The notes: generated by a model from the letters alone, not told the origin. Shown: positions 41,699 through 51,090, counted from the first letter of the stretch. The stretch: DNA of 64,000 nucleotides from an uncultured Roseobacter sp. (GCF_947488185.1 NZ_CANKYM010000002.1:124001-188000); one strand, 5' to 3'. Translations and numbers: made by a program.

Positions 41699-42154
41699 AT
41701 GGCAGTCAGTGACGGGCTTTCGATCGGGGCATTGGCGGCGCGCACCGGGCTCGCCGTCTCGGCGATCCGGTATTACGAGGCGCAGGGCCTGATCCGGCCG
41801 TGGCGCAACGCCGGCGGGCAGCGCCGGTTTGAGCGTTCTGATCTGCGCAGGCTCAGTTTCGTGATGATCGCGCAGCAGTTCGGGTTCACCTTGCCGCAGA
41901 TTCGGGCGGAGCTCGACCGGCTCCCAGGCGGGCGTACGCCGACCAAGGCCGATTGGGCACGGATCAGCGCGGGCTTCCGCGCCCGGCTGGACGAGAAGAT
42001 CGAGACATTGACGCGGCTGAGGGACAGTTTGGATGGATGTATCGGCTGTGGCTGTCTCAGCCTGCCGAACTGTGCGCTGTACAATCCGACGGACCGGATC
42101 GCAGAAAAAGGACCGGGTCCGCGATTCCTGATGGGCGATCTGCCGGAGATGTGA
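41699..42154 (+). CDS. soxR: Redox-sensitive MerR-family regulator SoxR
   Basis: A 151-residue regulator. The MerR helix-turn-helix is at residues 5-70 (LSIGALAARTGLAVSAIRYYEAQGLIRP), then a dimerisation helix, then the SoxR [2Fe-2S] motif CIGCGCLSLPNC near residue 120 (C-x2-C-x-C-x5-C). It senses redox-cycling compounds through cluster oxidation and activates promoters with long spacers. A matching promoter and operator lie between it and the divergent glyoxalase gene. AAGGAG stands before the ATG at 41699. Unlike enterobacteria there is no soxS here, so direct control of few targets is expected. Confidence 0.93.
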   Translation: MAVSDGLSIGALAARTGLAVSAIRYYEAQGLIRPWRNAGGQRRFERSDLRRLSFVMIAQQFGFTLPQIRAELDRLPGGRTPTKADWARISAGFRARLDEKIETLTRLRDSLDGCIGCGCLSLPNCALYNPTDRIAEKGPGPRFLMGDLPEM

Positions 42155-42307
42155 TCAAAATCATCCGTCCTGGTTAGGAAATCGACGATTGGTGCCACTT
42201 ATGACGCCCAGTTGCGATTGCATTGGGGGGTGACGTGGTTTAGCCAATCGCGAAAGATTGTTGCGCGGCAGAGGTCGCGCCCCGTTGGATTGTAAGGGAG
42301 CCGGGAC

Positions 42308-43957
42308 ATGTCGGAGACGGAACGCGAAGCAATGGAATACGATGTGGTCATCGTGGGCGCAGGTCCAGCGGGCCTGTCCGCGGCGATCCGTTTGAAACAG
42401 CTGGATGCCGACTGCAATGTCGTTGTGCTGGAGAAAGGCTCCGAAGTGGGCGCGCATATTCTGTCGGGCGCGGTGCTGGATCCGGTCGGTCTGGACGAAC
42501 TGATCCCGGACTGGAAAGAGAGGGGTGCCCCGCTCAATGTACCGGTGAAAGACGACAATTTTTTCATGCTGGGCGAGGCGGGCAAGCTGCGCATCCCCAA
42601 TTTCCCGATGCCACCGCTGATGAACAACCACGGCAACTACATCGTCTCCATGGGCAATGTGTGTCGCTGGATGGCGGAGCAGGCGGAAGAGCTAGGTGTG
42701 GAAATCTTCCCCGGCATGTCGTGTTCTGAGCTGGTTTTCGATGAAAACGGTGGGGTAAAAGGAGTCGTTGCGGGTGAATTTGGCAAGAATCCAGATGGCA
42801 GCAAGGGCGACGGCTACGAGCCTGGCATGGAGCTGCATGGCAAATATGTCTTCCTGAGCGAAGGCGTTCGGGGATCGCTCTCCAAGCAGGTGATTGCCAA
42901 ATACAATCTCTCGGACGGGCATGAGCCGCAGAAATATGGCCTTGGCATGAAGGAAATCTGGGAGATCGACCCGGCCAAGCACCGTGAAGGATCCGTCACC
43001 CACACCATGGGCTGGCCCCTGGGGGGCAACGCAGGTGGCGGTTCCTTTATCTACCACCTTGAGAACAATCAAGTTTACGTGGGTTTCGTGGTGCACCTGA
43101 ACTACAAGAACCCGCATCTTTTCCCCTACATGGAGTTCCAGCGGTTCAAGCATCACCCGATGGTCGCGGATCTGCTGAAGGGCGGCAAAAGGGTCGCCTA
43201 CGGTGCGCGGGCGATCTCGGAGGGCGGGTTCCAATCCATGCCCAAGATGGTCGCGCCCGGTGTCGCGCTGCTGGGCTGCTCCGTAGGCATGGTCAACGTG
43301 CCGCGCATCAAGGGGAACCACAACGCGATGCTGTCGGGCAAAGCCGCGGCAGAGGCCGCCATGGCCGCGATCGCAGACGGTCGCAGCGGTGACGAGCTAT
43401 CCGACTACGAGGCCGAAGTGCGCAATGGCAAAATCGGGCAGGACCTGCGCAAGGTGCGCAACGTCAAACCGCTGTGGTCAAAATACGGGTTGACGGCGAG
43501 CCTCGTGATGGGCGGGGTCGACATGTGGACCAACACCTTGGGTTTTTCGCTGCTGGGCACGCTGGAACACGGCAAATCGGATGCCGAGGCAACCGAAGAA
43601 GCCTCCAAGCATCAGACCATCGATTACCCGAAGCCCGATGGCAAACTGTCCTTTGATCGCCTGACCAACGTCGCGTTTTCTTTCACAAATCACGAGGAAA
43701 GCCAGCCTGCGCACCTGACGCTCAAGGATGCGGATGTCCCGGTGAACAGCAACCTGCCGAAGTTCGCAGGCCCGTCGGCGCGTTACTGCCCGGCAGGTGT
43801 ATACGAGTTTGTCGAGGAGGCCGGCAAGGACACCCGGTTTGTCATCAACTTCCAGAACTGCGTGCACTGCAAAACCTGCGACATTAAGGACCCGGCGCAG
43901 AACATCGTCTGGACGACGCCACAGGGCGGGGATGGGCCGAACTATCCCAACATGTGA
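42308..43957 (+). CDS. Electron-transfer flavoprotein:ubiquinone oxidoreductase
   Basis: A 549-residue membrane-associated enzyme that takes electrons from ETF (fed by acyl-CoA, dimethylglycine and sarcosine dehydrogenases) and reduces ubiquinone. FAD motif DVVIVGAGPAGLSAAIRL is at residue 12; the quinone-binding middle holds GGFQSMPKMVAPG; the C-terminus has a ferredoxin-like [4Fe-4S] site with cysteines in RYCPAGVYEF and NCVHCKTCDIK, ending WTTPQGGDGPNYPNM. It connects to the acyl-CoA dehydrogenase and DMGDH-like enzymes in this window. GGGAG precedes the ATG. The etfAB genes are not present here. Confidence 0.96.
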   Translation: MSETEREAMEYDVVIVGAGPAGLSAAIRLKQLDADCNVVVLEKGSEVGAHILSGAVLDPVGLDELIPDWKERGAPLNVPVKDDNFFMLGEAGKLRIPNFPMPPLMNNHGNYIVSMGNVCRWMAEQAEELGVEIFPGMSCSELVFDENGGVKGVVAGEFGKNPDGSKGDGYEPGMELHGKYVFLSEGVRGSLSKQVIAKYNLSDGHEPQKYGLGMKEIWEIDPAKHREGSVTHTMGWPLGGNAGGGSFIYHLENNQVYVGFVVHLNYKNPHLFPYMEFQRFKHHPMVADLLKGGKRVAYGARAISEGGFQSMPKMVAPGVALLGCSVGMVNVPRIKGNHNAMLSGKAAAEAAMAAIADGRSGDELSDYEAEVRNGKIGQDLRKVRNVKPLWSKYGLTASLVMGGVDMWTNTLGFSLLGTLEHGKSDAEATEEASKHQTIDYPKPDGKLSFDRLTNVAFSFTNHEESQPAHLTLKDADVPVNSNLPKFAGPSARYCPAGVYEFVEEAGKDTRFVINFQNCVHCKTCDIKDPAQNIVWTTPQGGDGPNYPNM

Positions 43958-44103
43958 TGCGAGCCGGGGTATTGCTATTGCTAGGCGGTGATTAACACTG
44001 ATGCTCTATGGTGATTTTACGCCGCCCGGCAGGGTCGCAGGATTGCGCTTGGGCCTGAACCTGATAGCCTGCCGCCCAACCCGCGTTTCATGAGAGAGCA
44101 ACC

Positions 44104-45813
44104 GTGCTTCACAGACTAATGACCTCCGCTGCAGTCCTCGCATTGTCGTTGACGATGGCGGCACCCGTCGCTGCTCAATCCAATGCCGGCGCCTATCTGG
44201 CGGCGCGATCTGCCGCCATGCAGAGCGATTTCGAGCAAGCCGCCTCCTACTTCACGCAGGCACTGTCGCGCGACCCGCGCAACAATGCCCTGATGGAAAG
44301 CGTTGTCGTGTCGCAATTGGCGCTCGGGCGTGTAGACCGTGCCTTGCCCGTGGCCGAATCCTTGCTGAGCCTCGGGCAACCCAGCCAGGTCGCACAACTG
44401 GTGCTAACGGCTAACACGATCCTTGAAGAGGACTATGAGGGTCTGTTGATCGCCACGCCCGAGGGCGACGGCGTCGGCCCTCTTGTGGACGGATTGATCA
44501 AGGCCTGGGCACTTATGGGTGCGGGTCGCGCAAATGACGCGCTGGCGGCCTTTGACAGCGTGTCGGAAGAGCCGGGACTGCAGGGCTTTGCGCTTTATCA
44601 CAAGGCGATGGCGTTGGCATCCGTTGGGGATTTCGAAGGCGCCGAAGAAATTTTCGGCGCCGATACCACGGGCGCCGTGGTGCAGACACGCCGTGGAGTT
44701 TTGGCGCGTGCCGAAATCCTCTCGCAGCTGGACAGGGATGCCGAGGCGCTGGAATTGCTGCAACGAATGTTCAACGGTGCCACCGATCCCGAGATCGAAC
44801 AGGTGATCGAGGCGTTGAACGGGGATACACCCGTACCGTTCCGACACATTACCTCCGTGCGTGATGGCTTTGCAGAGGTTTTCTATTCGGTGGCGGCGGC
44901 CTTGCGTAGCGAGGCAGGGCCGGAATATACGATCCTCTATGCTCAGGTCGCGCTGACCTTGCGACCAGATCACGTGGATGGGTTGCTTCTGACTGCGGAT
45001 CTCTTTGAAACGCTTGAGCAATACGCACAGGCCATCGCGGTCTACAAGCGGGTTCCGGCAAACGATCCGGCCTATCATGCTGCCGAACTCGGCCGGTCCG
45101 AGGCATTGCGCCGATCGGACAGACCCGAAGCCTCGATCGAAGTGTTAGAACAGCTCGCGCGCAGCCATGGGCATCTGGCAACCGTGCATTCGGCGCTGGG
45201 CGACGCGCTGCGTCAGCAGGACCGTTTTGCCGACGCGGTTGTTGCCTATGACAGGGCGGCAGCCCTGGTCGAGAATATAGGCGGGCCAAGCTGGTTTCTC
45301 TACTACACGCGCGCGATTTGCCATGAACGATTGGACAACTGGGAGGCCGCGGAAGCGGATTTTCGGGCGGCTCTGGAGATAAATCCGGGCCAGCCGCAAG
45401 TGCTCAACTACCTTGGCTATTCGCTGGTCGAAAAACAGGTCAAACTGGTTGAAGCGCTGGAGATGATTGAACGCGCTGTCGCAGCGAGCCCGGACAGCGG
45501 ATACATCATCGATTCACTCGGCTGGGCGCTCTACCGTCTGGGACGCTACGAAGAAGCCGTGCCGCATATGGAGCGGGCAGTGGAGTTGATGGCGGTGGAC
45601 CCGGTCGTGAACGATCACCTGGGCGATGTTTATTGGGCGGTTGGACGCAAACGGGAGGCGGAGTTCCAGTGGGCGCGCGCCCTGTCCTTTGTCGATGAGG
45701 ACGATCCGATGAGCGAAGCCAAGCCCGAGCGTATCCGGCGCAAGCTCGAAGTCGGTCTGGATGCTGTGCTGGCCGAAGAGGGCGCGGAGCCGCTGCAAGT
45801 TGCCAGGGACTGA
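44104..45813 (+). CDS. Secreted TPR-repeat protein
   Basis: A 569-residue protein with a signal peptide (MLHRLMTSAAVLALSLTMAAPVAAQ) and many tetratricopeptide repeats across the whole mature chain, for example AAARSAAMQSDFEQAASYF-like helices near 30-70, EDADFRAALEINPGQP-type repeats near 420-455 and LGWALYRLGRYEEAVPHMERA near 475. It probably acts as a periplasmic scaffold, possibly in outer-membrane or envelope assembly. The start is GTG at 44104 with GAGAG upstream; an ATG five codons later is possible. It is followed at once by ispE. Confidence 0.85.
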   Translation: MLHRLMTSAAVLALSLTMAAPVAAQSNAGAYLAARSAAMQSDFEQAASYFTQALSRDPRNNALMESVVVSQLALGRVDRALPVAESLLSLGQPSQVAQLVLTANTILEEDYEGLLIATPEGDGVGPLVDGLIKAWALMGAGRANDALAAFDSVSEEPGLQGFALYHKAMALASVGDFEGAEEIFGADTTGAVVQTRRGVLARAEILSQLDRDAEALELLQRMFNGATDPEIEQVIEALNGDTPVPFRHITSVRDGFAEVFYSVAAALRSEAGPEYTILYAQVALTLRPDHVDGLLLTADLFETLEQYAQAIAVYKRVPANDPAYHAAELGRSEALRRSDRPEASIEVLEQLARSHGHLATVHSALGDALRQQDRFADAVVAYDRAAALVENIGGPSWFLYYTRAICHERLDNWEAAEADFRAALEINPGQPQVLNYLGYSLVEKQVKLVEALEMIERAVAASPDSGYIIDSLGWALYRLGRYEEAVPHMERAVELMAVDPVVNDHLGDVYWAVGRKREAEFQWARALSFVDEDDPMSEAKPERIRRKLEVGLDAVLAEEGAEPLQVARD

Positions 45814-45844
45814 GGGCGCGCGTCAGGCGCGGGCCCCGCGGAAT

Positions 45845-46717
45845 GTGGAAGTTTTTGCGCCCGCCAAGATCAACCTGACATTGCATGTTGTGGGTCAACG
45901 ATCTGACGGTTACCATTTGCTGGATAGTCTTGTGGCGTTTGCGACAGTGGGTGACCAGTTGCGCGCGCAGTTGGGCGGTGGTTTTTCCTTGGAAATGCAG
46001 GGTCCAGAAGCGGCGACAGTGCCGAAAGATGCATCGAATCTGATCTTGCAGGTCGCAAACCTCTTTGATCAGCTGCCGGGAGCGTTTTTCCATCTGATAA
46101 AGAACTTGCCAGTGTCATCCGGAATCGGTGGCGGGTCGGCGGACGCTGCCGCCACGTATCGTGCCCTTTCTGTGGTTGCCGGAGAAGCGGGCATTCAAAT
46201 CCCTGCGTCTGAAACACTACTGAAACTGGGCGCGGATGTCCCGATGTGTCTGACCAGCGCGGCTGCGCGCGTTGGGGGTATTGGCGAGCAGATCACGCCT
46301 ATGGAGAGCTTGCCTGCCCTGCCTGCTCTGCTGGTGAACCCGCGCCTGGAAATCTCTACGCCCACCGTATTCAAAGCGATGACGACGCGACAAAATATGC
46401 CTATGCCCCAAAATCTTCCCACGTTCCGCGACGCCGGTGATCTGACCACTTGGCTACGTGGGCAACGAAACGATCTGGAACCGGCGGCTTCACAACTGGT
46501 GCCGATGATTGGTATCGTGAAAACGGCTATCTCCACGCAACCAGATTGCCTGCTGTCGCGGATGTCGGGCTCGGGCGCGACTTGTTTCGGCTTGTTTCCA
46601 ACGATCTCGGCAGCACAGAACGCGGCGGCAGCCATCTCACGCAGTTATCCGGATTGGTGGGTCAAACCGACAGAGCTGGGCACGCAAACCGAGCGTGCAC
46701 AGCCCCGGCCTAGTTGA
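45845..46717 (+). CDS. ispE: 4-diphosphocytidyl-2-C-methyl-D-erythritol kinase IspE
   Basis: A GHMP kinase of the non-mevalonate isoprenoid pathway. It starts EVFAPAKINLTLHVVGQRSD and has the ATP motif LPVSSGIGGGSADAAATYRAL near residue 95 and a C-terminal SGSGATCFGLF. No ATG lies near the conserved start. GTG 45845 gives 290 residues and fits family length; TTG 45800 inside the end of the TPR gene would add 15 residues. Neither has a good ribosome-binding site. It overlaps the convergent polyprenyl synthase gene by 8 bp, which makes the product of the same pathway. Confidence 0.9.
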   Translation: MEVFAPAKINLTLHVVGQRSDGYHLLDSLVAFATVGDQLRAQLGGGFSLEMQGPEAATVPKDASNLILQVANLFDQLPGAFFHLIKNLPVSSGIGGGSADAAATYRALSVVAGEAGIQIPASETLLKLGADVPMCLTSAAARVGGIGEQITPMESLPALPALLVNPRLEISTPTVFKAMTTRQNMPMPQNLPTFRDAGDLTTWLRGQRNDLEPAASQLVPMIGIVKTAISTQPDCLLSRMSGSGATCFGLFPTISAAQNAAAAISRSYPDWWVKPTELGTQTERAQPRPS

Positions 46718-47711
46718 TGCGCTCGACCACGTAATCCGCCAGATCGCTGAGCATCTCCTTGATGTCATGATCCGGCAGGGGAGCAAGAGCTGACTTTGCC
46801 TTCAATGCCCAACTGCGCGCTGCATGTGCCGTCTCGGTGAGCGCGGCATGCTTGTCTAGCAAGGCCCGCGCCCTTTCCAGATCGCCCTCCGTCTGTTTGC
46901 CCTTTTCGATCGTGCGCTCCCAGAAGGCGCGCTCCTCGTCATCCGCTTTCGCCACCGCCTTGATCAGCGGCATGGTCAGCTTGCGCTCGCGGAAATCGTC
47001 TCCGATGTTCTTGCCGATTGCACCCGCGTCCCCTTGAAAATCAAGCAGATCGTCGACAATCTGGAAGGCCACGCCCAAGGCATCACCGTACTCGTGAAGC
47101 GCGCGCACCTGAACCTCCGGGGCATCTGCAATCACGCCGCCGACTTCCGTCGCTGCGGCAAACAGGGCAGCCGTCTTGCCCCGCACCACCTGAAGATAAA
47201 CCGCTTCGGTGGTGGCAAGATCCTGACTGGCAGTCAGTTGCAGCACTTCGCCTTCCGCGATGGTCGCAGAAGCATTGGAAAGAATATCCAGCACGCGCAG
47301 CGATCCTGTTTCCACCATCAACTGAAAGCTACGCGAGAAGAGGTAGTCGCCCACCAGCACGGATGATTTATTGTCCCACAGCAGGTTGGCGGTCGGCCGT
47401 CCGCGCCGCTGGCCGCTCTCATCAACCACGTCGTCGTGCAAAAGGGTGGCGGTGTGGATGAATTCCACCGTCGCGGCCAGATTGATGTGAAACTGCCCGT
47501 CGTAGTCGCAAAGATGAGCCGCCGCCAGGGTGAGCATGGGGCGCAACCGTTTGCCGCCCGCTTCAACCAGATGCGCGGTGACTTCCGGAATGCGTGGCGC
47601 GTGTTCGGAAGCCATTCTGGCGCGGATCAGTGCGTTCACCGCATCGAGGTCAGCAGCCAGAAAGGTGGCCATTCGGTCGTGCGGTTTCTGCGAATTCTCG
47701 GTCTTCGGCAT
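46710..47711 (-). CDS. Long-chain polyprenyl diphosphate synthase
   Basis: A 333-residue trans-prenyltransferase with both aspartate-rich motifs, LLHDDVVDES near residue 90 and IVDDLLDF near 217, and GGKRLRPMLTLAAAHL near 53. The small residues before the first motif (EFIHTATLLHDD) fit long-chain enzymes such as octaprenyl or decaprenyl synthases that make the ubiquinone side chain; alphaproteobacteria of this group usually have Q10, but chain length cannot be read here. ATG 47711 is used. It is convergent with ispE. Confidence 0.92.
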   Translation of the reverse strand: MPKTENSQKPHDRMATFLAADLDAVNALIRARMASEHAPRIPEVTAHLVEAGGKRLRPMLTLAAAHLCDYDGQFHINLAATVEFIHTATLLHDDVVDESGQRRGRPTANLLWDNKSSVLVGDYLFSRSFQLMVETGSLRVLDILSNASATIAEGEVLQLTASQDLATTEAVYLQVVRGKTAALFAAATEVGGVIADAPEVQVRALHEYGDALGVAFQIVDDLLDFQGDAGAIGKNIGDDFRERKLTMPLIKAVAKADDEERAFWERTIEKGKQTEGDLERARALLDKHAALTETAHAARSWALKAKSALAPLPDHDIKEMLSDLADYVVERIN

Positions 47712-47766
47712 CAACTTCCCAACTGCAGGCTCGACATCACCGCCAGCTTGCCCTTACATCCCTGAT

Positions 47767-47982
47767 ATGAAGGAACTTTTGCGCAGCACAGACCCGACGA
47801 TCATCGCCTTTGCCACGGCCCTTCTCCAAGGCGAGGATATAGACTGCTTTGAGTTGGACGTAAATATGAGCGTGCTCGAAGGCGGCATCGGAATCTTCCC
47901 GCGCAGGCTCATGGTGCGCACCGAAGATCATGACGTCGCGATACGGGTCATGCACGACAACGACATCCCTCTGGGCAAATGA
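47767..47982 (+). CDS. DUF2007 small protein
   Basis: A 71-residue protein of the DUF2007 family (putative signal-transducing protein): KELLRSTDPTIIAFATALLQGEDIDCFELD, then MVRTEDHDVAIRVMHD. The fold resembles a small ACT-like or GlnB-like domain that may bind a ligand. The ATG at 47767 begins the conserved sequence; a longer frame from 47530 runs into the divergent prenyl synthase gene. Its stop overlaps the next gene (ATGA), a methyltransferase, so they are translationally coupled. No direct function is known to me. Confidence 0.88.
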   Translation: MKELLRSTDPTIIAFATALLQGEDIDCFELDVNMSVLEGGIGIFPRRLMVRTEDHDVAIRVMHDNDIPLGK

Positions 47983-48719
47983 CCTCCGACTTGACCCGGG
48001 ACGCATTTCTGGGTGGGCGGCTGCACTTACACCAGCCTCGCTCCGGGTATCGCGCCGGGGTGGATCCGGTGTTGCTTGCGGCCAGTGTGCCGGCTCAATC
48101 AGGCCAAACAGTGCTCGATTTGGGCTGTGGTGTGGGGGCTGCGGCTTTATGCCTCGCCGCGCGGGTGCCTGGCCTGAAGCTGACCGGCGTGGAAATGCAA
48201 TCGGAGTACGCCGCATTGGCGCGGCGAAATGGCGGGGATGCACTGGAAGTGATTGTTGCTGACATCACTGCATTGCCCCTGGAGCTGCGGCAGCGACAAT
48301 TCGATCACGTGATCACGAATCCTCCTTACTTCAATCGGCGCGCCAGCCGCAGTGCGCACAACGCAGGCCGCGAGACAGCGCTCGGCGAAACGGCCCCTTT
48401 GACGGACTGGGTAAGGGCCTCAGCCAAGCGGCTGAAACCAAAAGGGTACGTGCATATTATCCATCGCGCAGAACGGCTGCCGGACATCCTGCAGGCCTTG
48501 CCAAATGGGATGGGTAGCATCGAGGTGCTGCCGCTGAGCCCGCGCGTCGGTCGTCTTGCAGAACTGGTCATTGTCCGGGCGCGCAAGAACGGACGCGGGG
48601 CATTCAAACTACACCCTTCGGTGATTCTGCATGAAGGGACGCATCACGAAAGCGACGCAGACAGCTACGTCCCAACGATCAAATCGGTATTGCGGGATGG
48701 CGCCGCACTTGAATTCTGA
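47979..48719 (+). CDS. TrmN6-like N6-adenine methyltransferase
   Basis: A 246-residue class I methyltransferase: SAM motif VLDLGCGVGAAALCLAARVPG near residue 47, TGVEMQSEYAALARRN, and the N6-adenine motif NPPYFN near 111. This arrangement matches the tRNA1(Val) A37 N6-methyltransferase (YfiC/TrmN6) branch; rRNA or protein glutamine targets are less likely but cannot be excluded. The start overlaps the DUF2007 stop by 4 bp. No terminator is obvious; a DUF465 gene starts 111 bp later. Confidence 0.88.
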   Translation: MTSDLTRDAFLGGRLHLHQPRSGYRAGVDPVLLAASVPAQSGQTVLDLGCGVGAAALCLAARVPGLKLTGVEMQSEYAALARRNGGDALEVIVADITALPLELRQRQFDHVITNPPYFNRRASRSAHNAGRETALGETAPLTDWVRASAKRLKPKGYVHIIHRAERLPDILQALPNGMGSIEVLPLSPRVGRLAELVIVRARKNGRGAFKLHPSVILHEGTHHESDADSYVPTIKSVLRDGAALEF

Positions 48720-48830
48720 GCCCATTAATACAATCTTAACGGGTATCATGCGCATGCTGCTTATGCGGCGTGACTTGAATCACAAGGTGTGGTCAACTCA
48801 ACGCCATACCGTTGCACACAGGAGGAATGA

Positions 48831-48995
48831 ATGAGCGTTACTGCACATGTCGATCAGCTGAAAAAGAAGCATCAGTCCCTGAGCGAAGCCGTAGAAGAAG
48901 CCCAGCGCGCCCCCGGCATCGATGATCTTGCAATCGCAGACCTGAAAAAGCAAAAACTCCGTCTCAAAGAAGAAATCACGCGCCTGTCGAGCTAG
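48831..48995 (+). CDS. DUF465 (YdcH) family small protein
   Basis: A 54-residue protein that is almost all helix (VDQLKKKHQSLSEAVEEAQR, a GID turn, and DLKKQKLRLKEEITRLSS), the short antiparallel coiled coil of the YdcH/DUF465 family. GGAGG lies 5 bases before the ATG. It is too short for most gene finders. It overlaps the end of the convergent DMT transporter gene by 20 bp. Function is unknown; the family often occurs near stress or cell-envelope genes. Confidence 0.88.
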   Translation: MSVTAHVDQLKKKHQSLSEAVEEAQRAPGIDDLAIADLKKQKLRLKEEITRLSS

Positions 48996-49860
48996 GATTT
49001 TTACGCAGACTGGCGCGCGCCGCGATCATTGCGCCGCCAGTCACAAGAATCGCGGCGATGCCCAAGGTCGCTGACAGCGGGGCAACGCCAGCCATGACAA
49101 GGACCACGGTAGAGAGCAATGGGGCCGCGTAAGAGGCGGCGCCCAGCAACTGTATGTCGCCCTGCTTGACACCGATATCCCAGACAAAGAACGCCAGCCC
49201 CACCGGACCCAGGCCAAGCAGGAGGATCGAGCCCCAGCCCATTGCGGACTGTGGCAAGACCGTGTCTTCGAACATCAGATGCAGAGGCAACGACAGGGCG
49301 GCGGCCCCAATGCAAAACACGGTGACCGATTGCGTTGGCGCGTCTCCGACCAGGCGGGAGAGCACTGAGTAACTCGACCAGGTGAGCGCGCAGATCAGGG
49401 CCAGCCCATAGCCGGGCAGATAGTCCATGCGGAAACCGCTGCCACCGCCTGAAATGATCAGAGCGGCGCCTGCAAAGCCGACAATAGCCCCGATAAGATG
49501 CCCTCTGCGGACTTTTTCGCCGGGCAGCAGGCCGGACAGGATCACGATTAGCAGAGGCCACAGGTAGGCGATCAATCCGGCCTCCGCGGCGGGCGCGAGA
49601 CGCAGGGCGGAGAAGTAGAGCGCGTGGTAGCCAAAAAGCCCCAACGTTCCAAAGATGTAGACGCGTAGAGGTACGGATCGCAACATCGCAAACCCGCCGG
49701 ATTGATGCGTCCAGATTACCCCGCAGGTGCCACCGATGGTGAAACATATGGTGTTGAGCAGCAAGGGCGGCGTCGGGGCGGACCCAACGGTCAGCAGCGC
49801 GAGCAGAGCCCAAAGGATGACCGCTGCAAACCCGATGAGCGTTGCGCGCATTTTTGTCAT
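48976..49860 (-). CDS. EamA/DMT-family transporter
   Basis: A 294-residue inner-membrane protein with ten helices in two EamA repeats (LIGFAAVILWALLALLTVGSA; YGLALICALTWSSYSVLSRLVGD). It probably exports an amino acid or other metabolite. Its ATG at 49860 overlaps the stop of the LysR gene (ATGA), so regulator and transporter are translated together. An in-frame extension to 49986 within lysR is not needed. A basic segment (ARASLRKNPSS) ends the chain. Substrate unknown. Confidence 0.9.
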   Translation of the reverse strand: MTKMRATLIGFAAVILWALLALLTVGSAPTPPLLLNTICFTIGGTCGVIWTHQSGGFAMLRSVPLRVYIFGTLGLFGYHALYFSALRLAPAAEAGLIAYLWPLLIVILSGLLPGEKVRRGHLIGAIVGFAGAALIISGGGSGFRMDYLPGYGLALICALTWSSYSVLSRLVGDAPTQSVTVFCIGAAALSLPLHLMFEDTVLPQSAMGWGSILLLGLGPVGLAFFVWDIGVKQGDIQLLGAASYAAPLLSTVVLVMAGVAPLSATLGIAAILVTGGAMIAARASLRKNPSSTGA

Positions 49861-50801
49861 TGAGAGCTGCCTTCCGTGGTCACGACGCGCAAGCTGTCGG
49901 TGATGTAGGTCGTCTTGCTGATTTCGCGCAGCATCCATTCGCGGAACGCTTTGACTTGCGGGCGATCTTCGCTGCTCTTGGGGCATAGAAAACGGAATCG
50001 GGCACCGGTAGATAACGCCGTGCCATATGGGGTAACCAAGCGGCCTTCATCAATGTCTTTGACCACCAGAGCGCGCCGCCCCAATACCACACCGACCCCG
50101 GCGAGGGCGGCATCCACGGCGTGATCTGCCTGGCTGAAATGCGGCCCGTGTGTCGGATCGAAGTCGACGCCCATTGCGGCAAACCACGCCTTCCAGTCGC
50201 ATCGCGGGTACAAAAAATTGATCGAATCGTCGAAGATCAGCGGCGCCTCCACGAGGCTTTGTGCGTCCGGGAACCGTTCGGCGAGGGCGGGCGTCATGAC
50301 GGGTGCCACCCATTCTTCAGCCAGGGGCAGGCTATAGAGATCTTCATCGGTGTCACGTCCAAAGCGGATGGCCACGTCAATGGCATCGCGTCCGAAGTCC
50401 ATGATCTTGAGCGACGCCGAAAAGCGCAATTCGATCTCAGGATGTGCTTGGGCAAACTCATAGAGCCTTGGGGCCAGCCACTTCGCGGTGAATGCAGGTC
50501 CCGCAGTCACCGTGAGGGATTGGTTGTCCTGTAGACGTTGTGCAGCGCGCCAGGCATTGGCAAGTGTCTGAAACCCGTCCTCGGCTCCAGGGGCAAGGGC
50601 CACGCCTGCCTCTGTGAGTTCTACTGCGCGATTCAGCCGTCGAAAAAGAGGGGCACCGAGGTGCTCTTCAAGCGACTTGATCTGAAAGCTCAGCGCAGCC
50701 GGCGTCACAGAGAGTTCCTCCGCCGCCTTGGCAAAGGACATATGCCGAGCGGCTGCGTCAAAGGCACGCAAAGCGGTCAGGGGTGGGAGGCGATCCATCA
50801 T
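49857..50801 (-). CDS. LysR-family transcriptional regulator (GcvA-like)
   Basis: A 314-residue regulator. The winged helix-turn-helix is at residues 1-65 (PPLTALRAFDAAARHMSFAKAAEELSVTPAALSFQIKSLEEHLG), followed by a substrate-binding domain (LTVTAGPAFTAKWLAPRLYEF). It is most like the GcvA branch, which controls glycine or amino-acid genes. It is co-translated with a DMT transporter, its likely target, and is divergent from the 37-residue gene across 114 bp. A TTAAGT...ACTTAA-like dyad just before the start near 50816-50822 may be part of its binding site, but this is weak. Confidence 0.9.
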   Translation of the reverse strand: MMDRLPPLTALRAFDAAARHMSFAKAAEELSVTPAALSFQIKSLEEHLGAPLFRRLNRAVELTEAGVALAPGAEDGFQTLANAWRAAQRLQDNQSLTVTAGPAFTAKWLAPRLYEFAQAHPEIELRFSASLKIMDFGRDAIDVAIRFGRDTDEDLYSLPLAEEWVAPVMTPALAERFPDAQSLVEAPLIFDDSINFLYPRCDWKAWFAAMGVDFDPTHGPHFSQADHAVDAALAGVGVVLGRRALVVKDIDEGRLVTPYGTALSTGARFRFLCPKSSEDRPQVKAFREWMLREISKTTYITDSLRVVTTEGSSQ

Positions 50802-50915
50802 GATCAGTTAAGTACAGCTTAAGTGAGGAGATGGAAAGTCTCGTTTGTCGTCTCCGTTAGCGCATGCCATATCTAACTCAGATCAGTTGAACTTATGCAC
50901 GCAAGGAGCGATACC

Positions 50916-51029
50916 ATGTTCGAAGCTACCACAAACAGTGATACCCGCAACGCTATGCAGCGCGCTCATGAGGAGCGGGCACAAGCAATGAAGGATGCCT
51001 GGAACTGGCTGTTTCACTCTTCCCGCTGA
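50916..51029 (+). CDS. 37-residue small protein
   Basis: A short frame with a good AGGAG 6 bases before the ATG and a strong rho-independent terminator just downstream (51057-51090), which supports a real transcript. The peptide is polar and helical with many Arg and Glu (NAMQRAHEERAQAMKDAW) and ends in an aromatic patch (NWLFHSSR). It resembles the short arginine-rich proteins scattered through Rhodobacterales but I cannot assign it to a family. It is divergent from lysR and convergent to phaB. Confidence 0.6.
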   Translation: MFEATTNSDTRNAMQRAHEERAQAMKDAWNWLFHSSR

Positions 51030-51056
51030 TCGACTGCAGCGATCTTACGGGATGTG

Positions 51057-51090
51057 AAAAGGGCCGGTGATCATCACCGGCCCTTTTCTT
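51057..51090. terminator. Bidirectional rho-independent terminator
   Basis: Arms of 15 bp (AAAAGGGCCGGTGAT and its complement, 51057-51071 and 51073-51087) around one base, with T runs on both strands. It separates the 37-residue gene from the convergent phaB. Confidence 0.92.
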
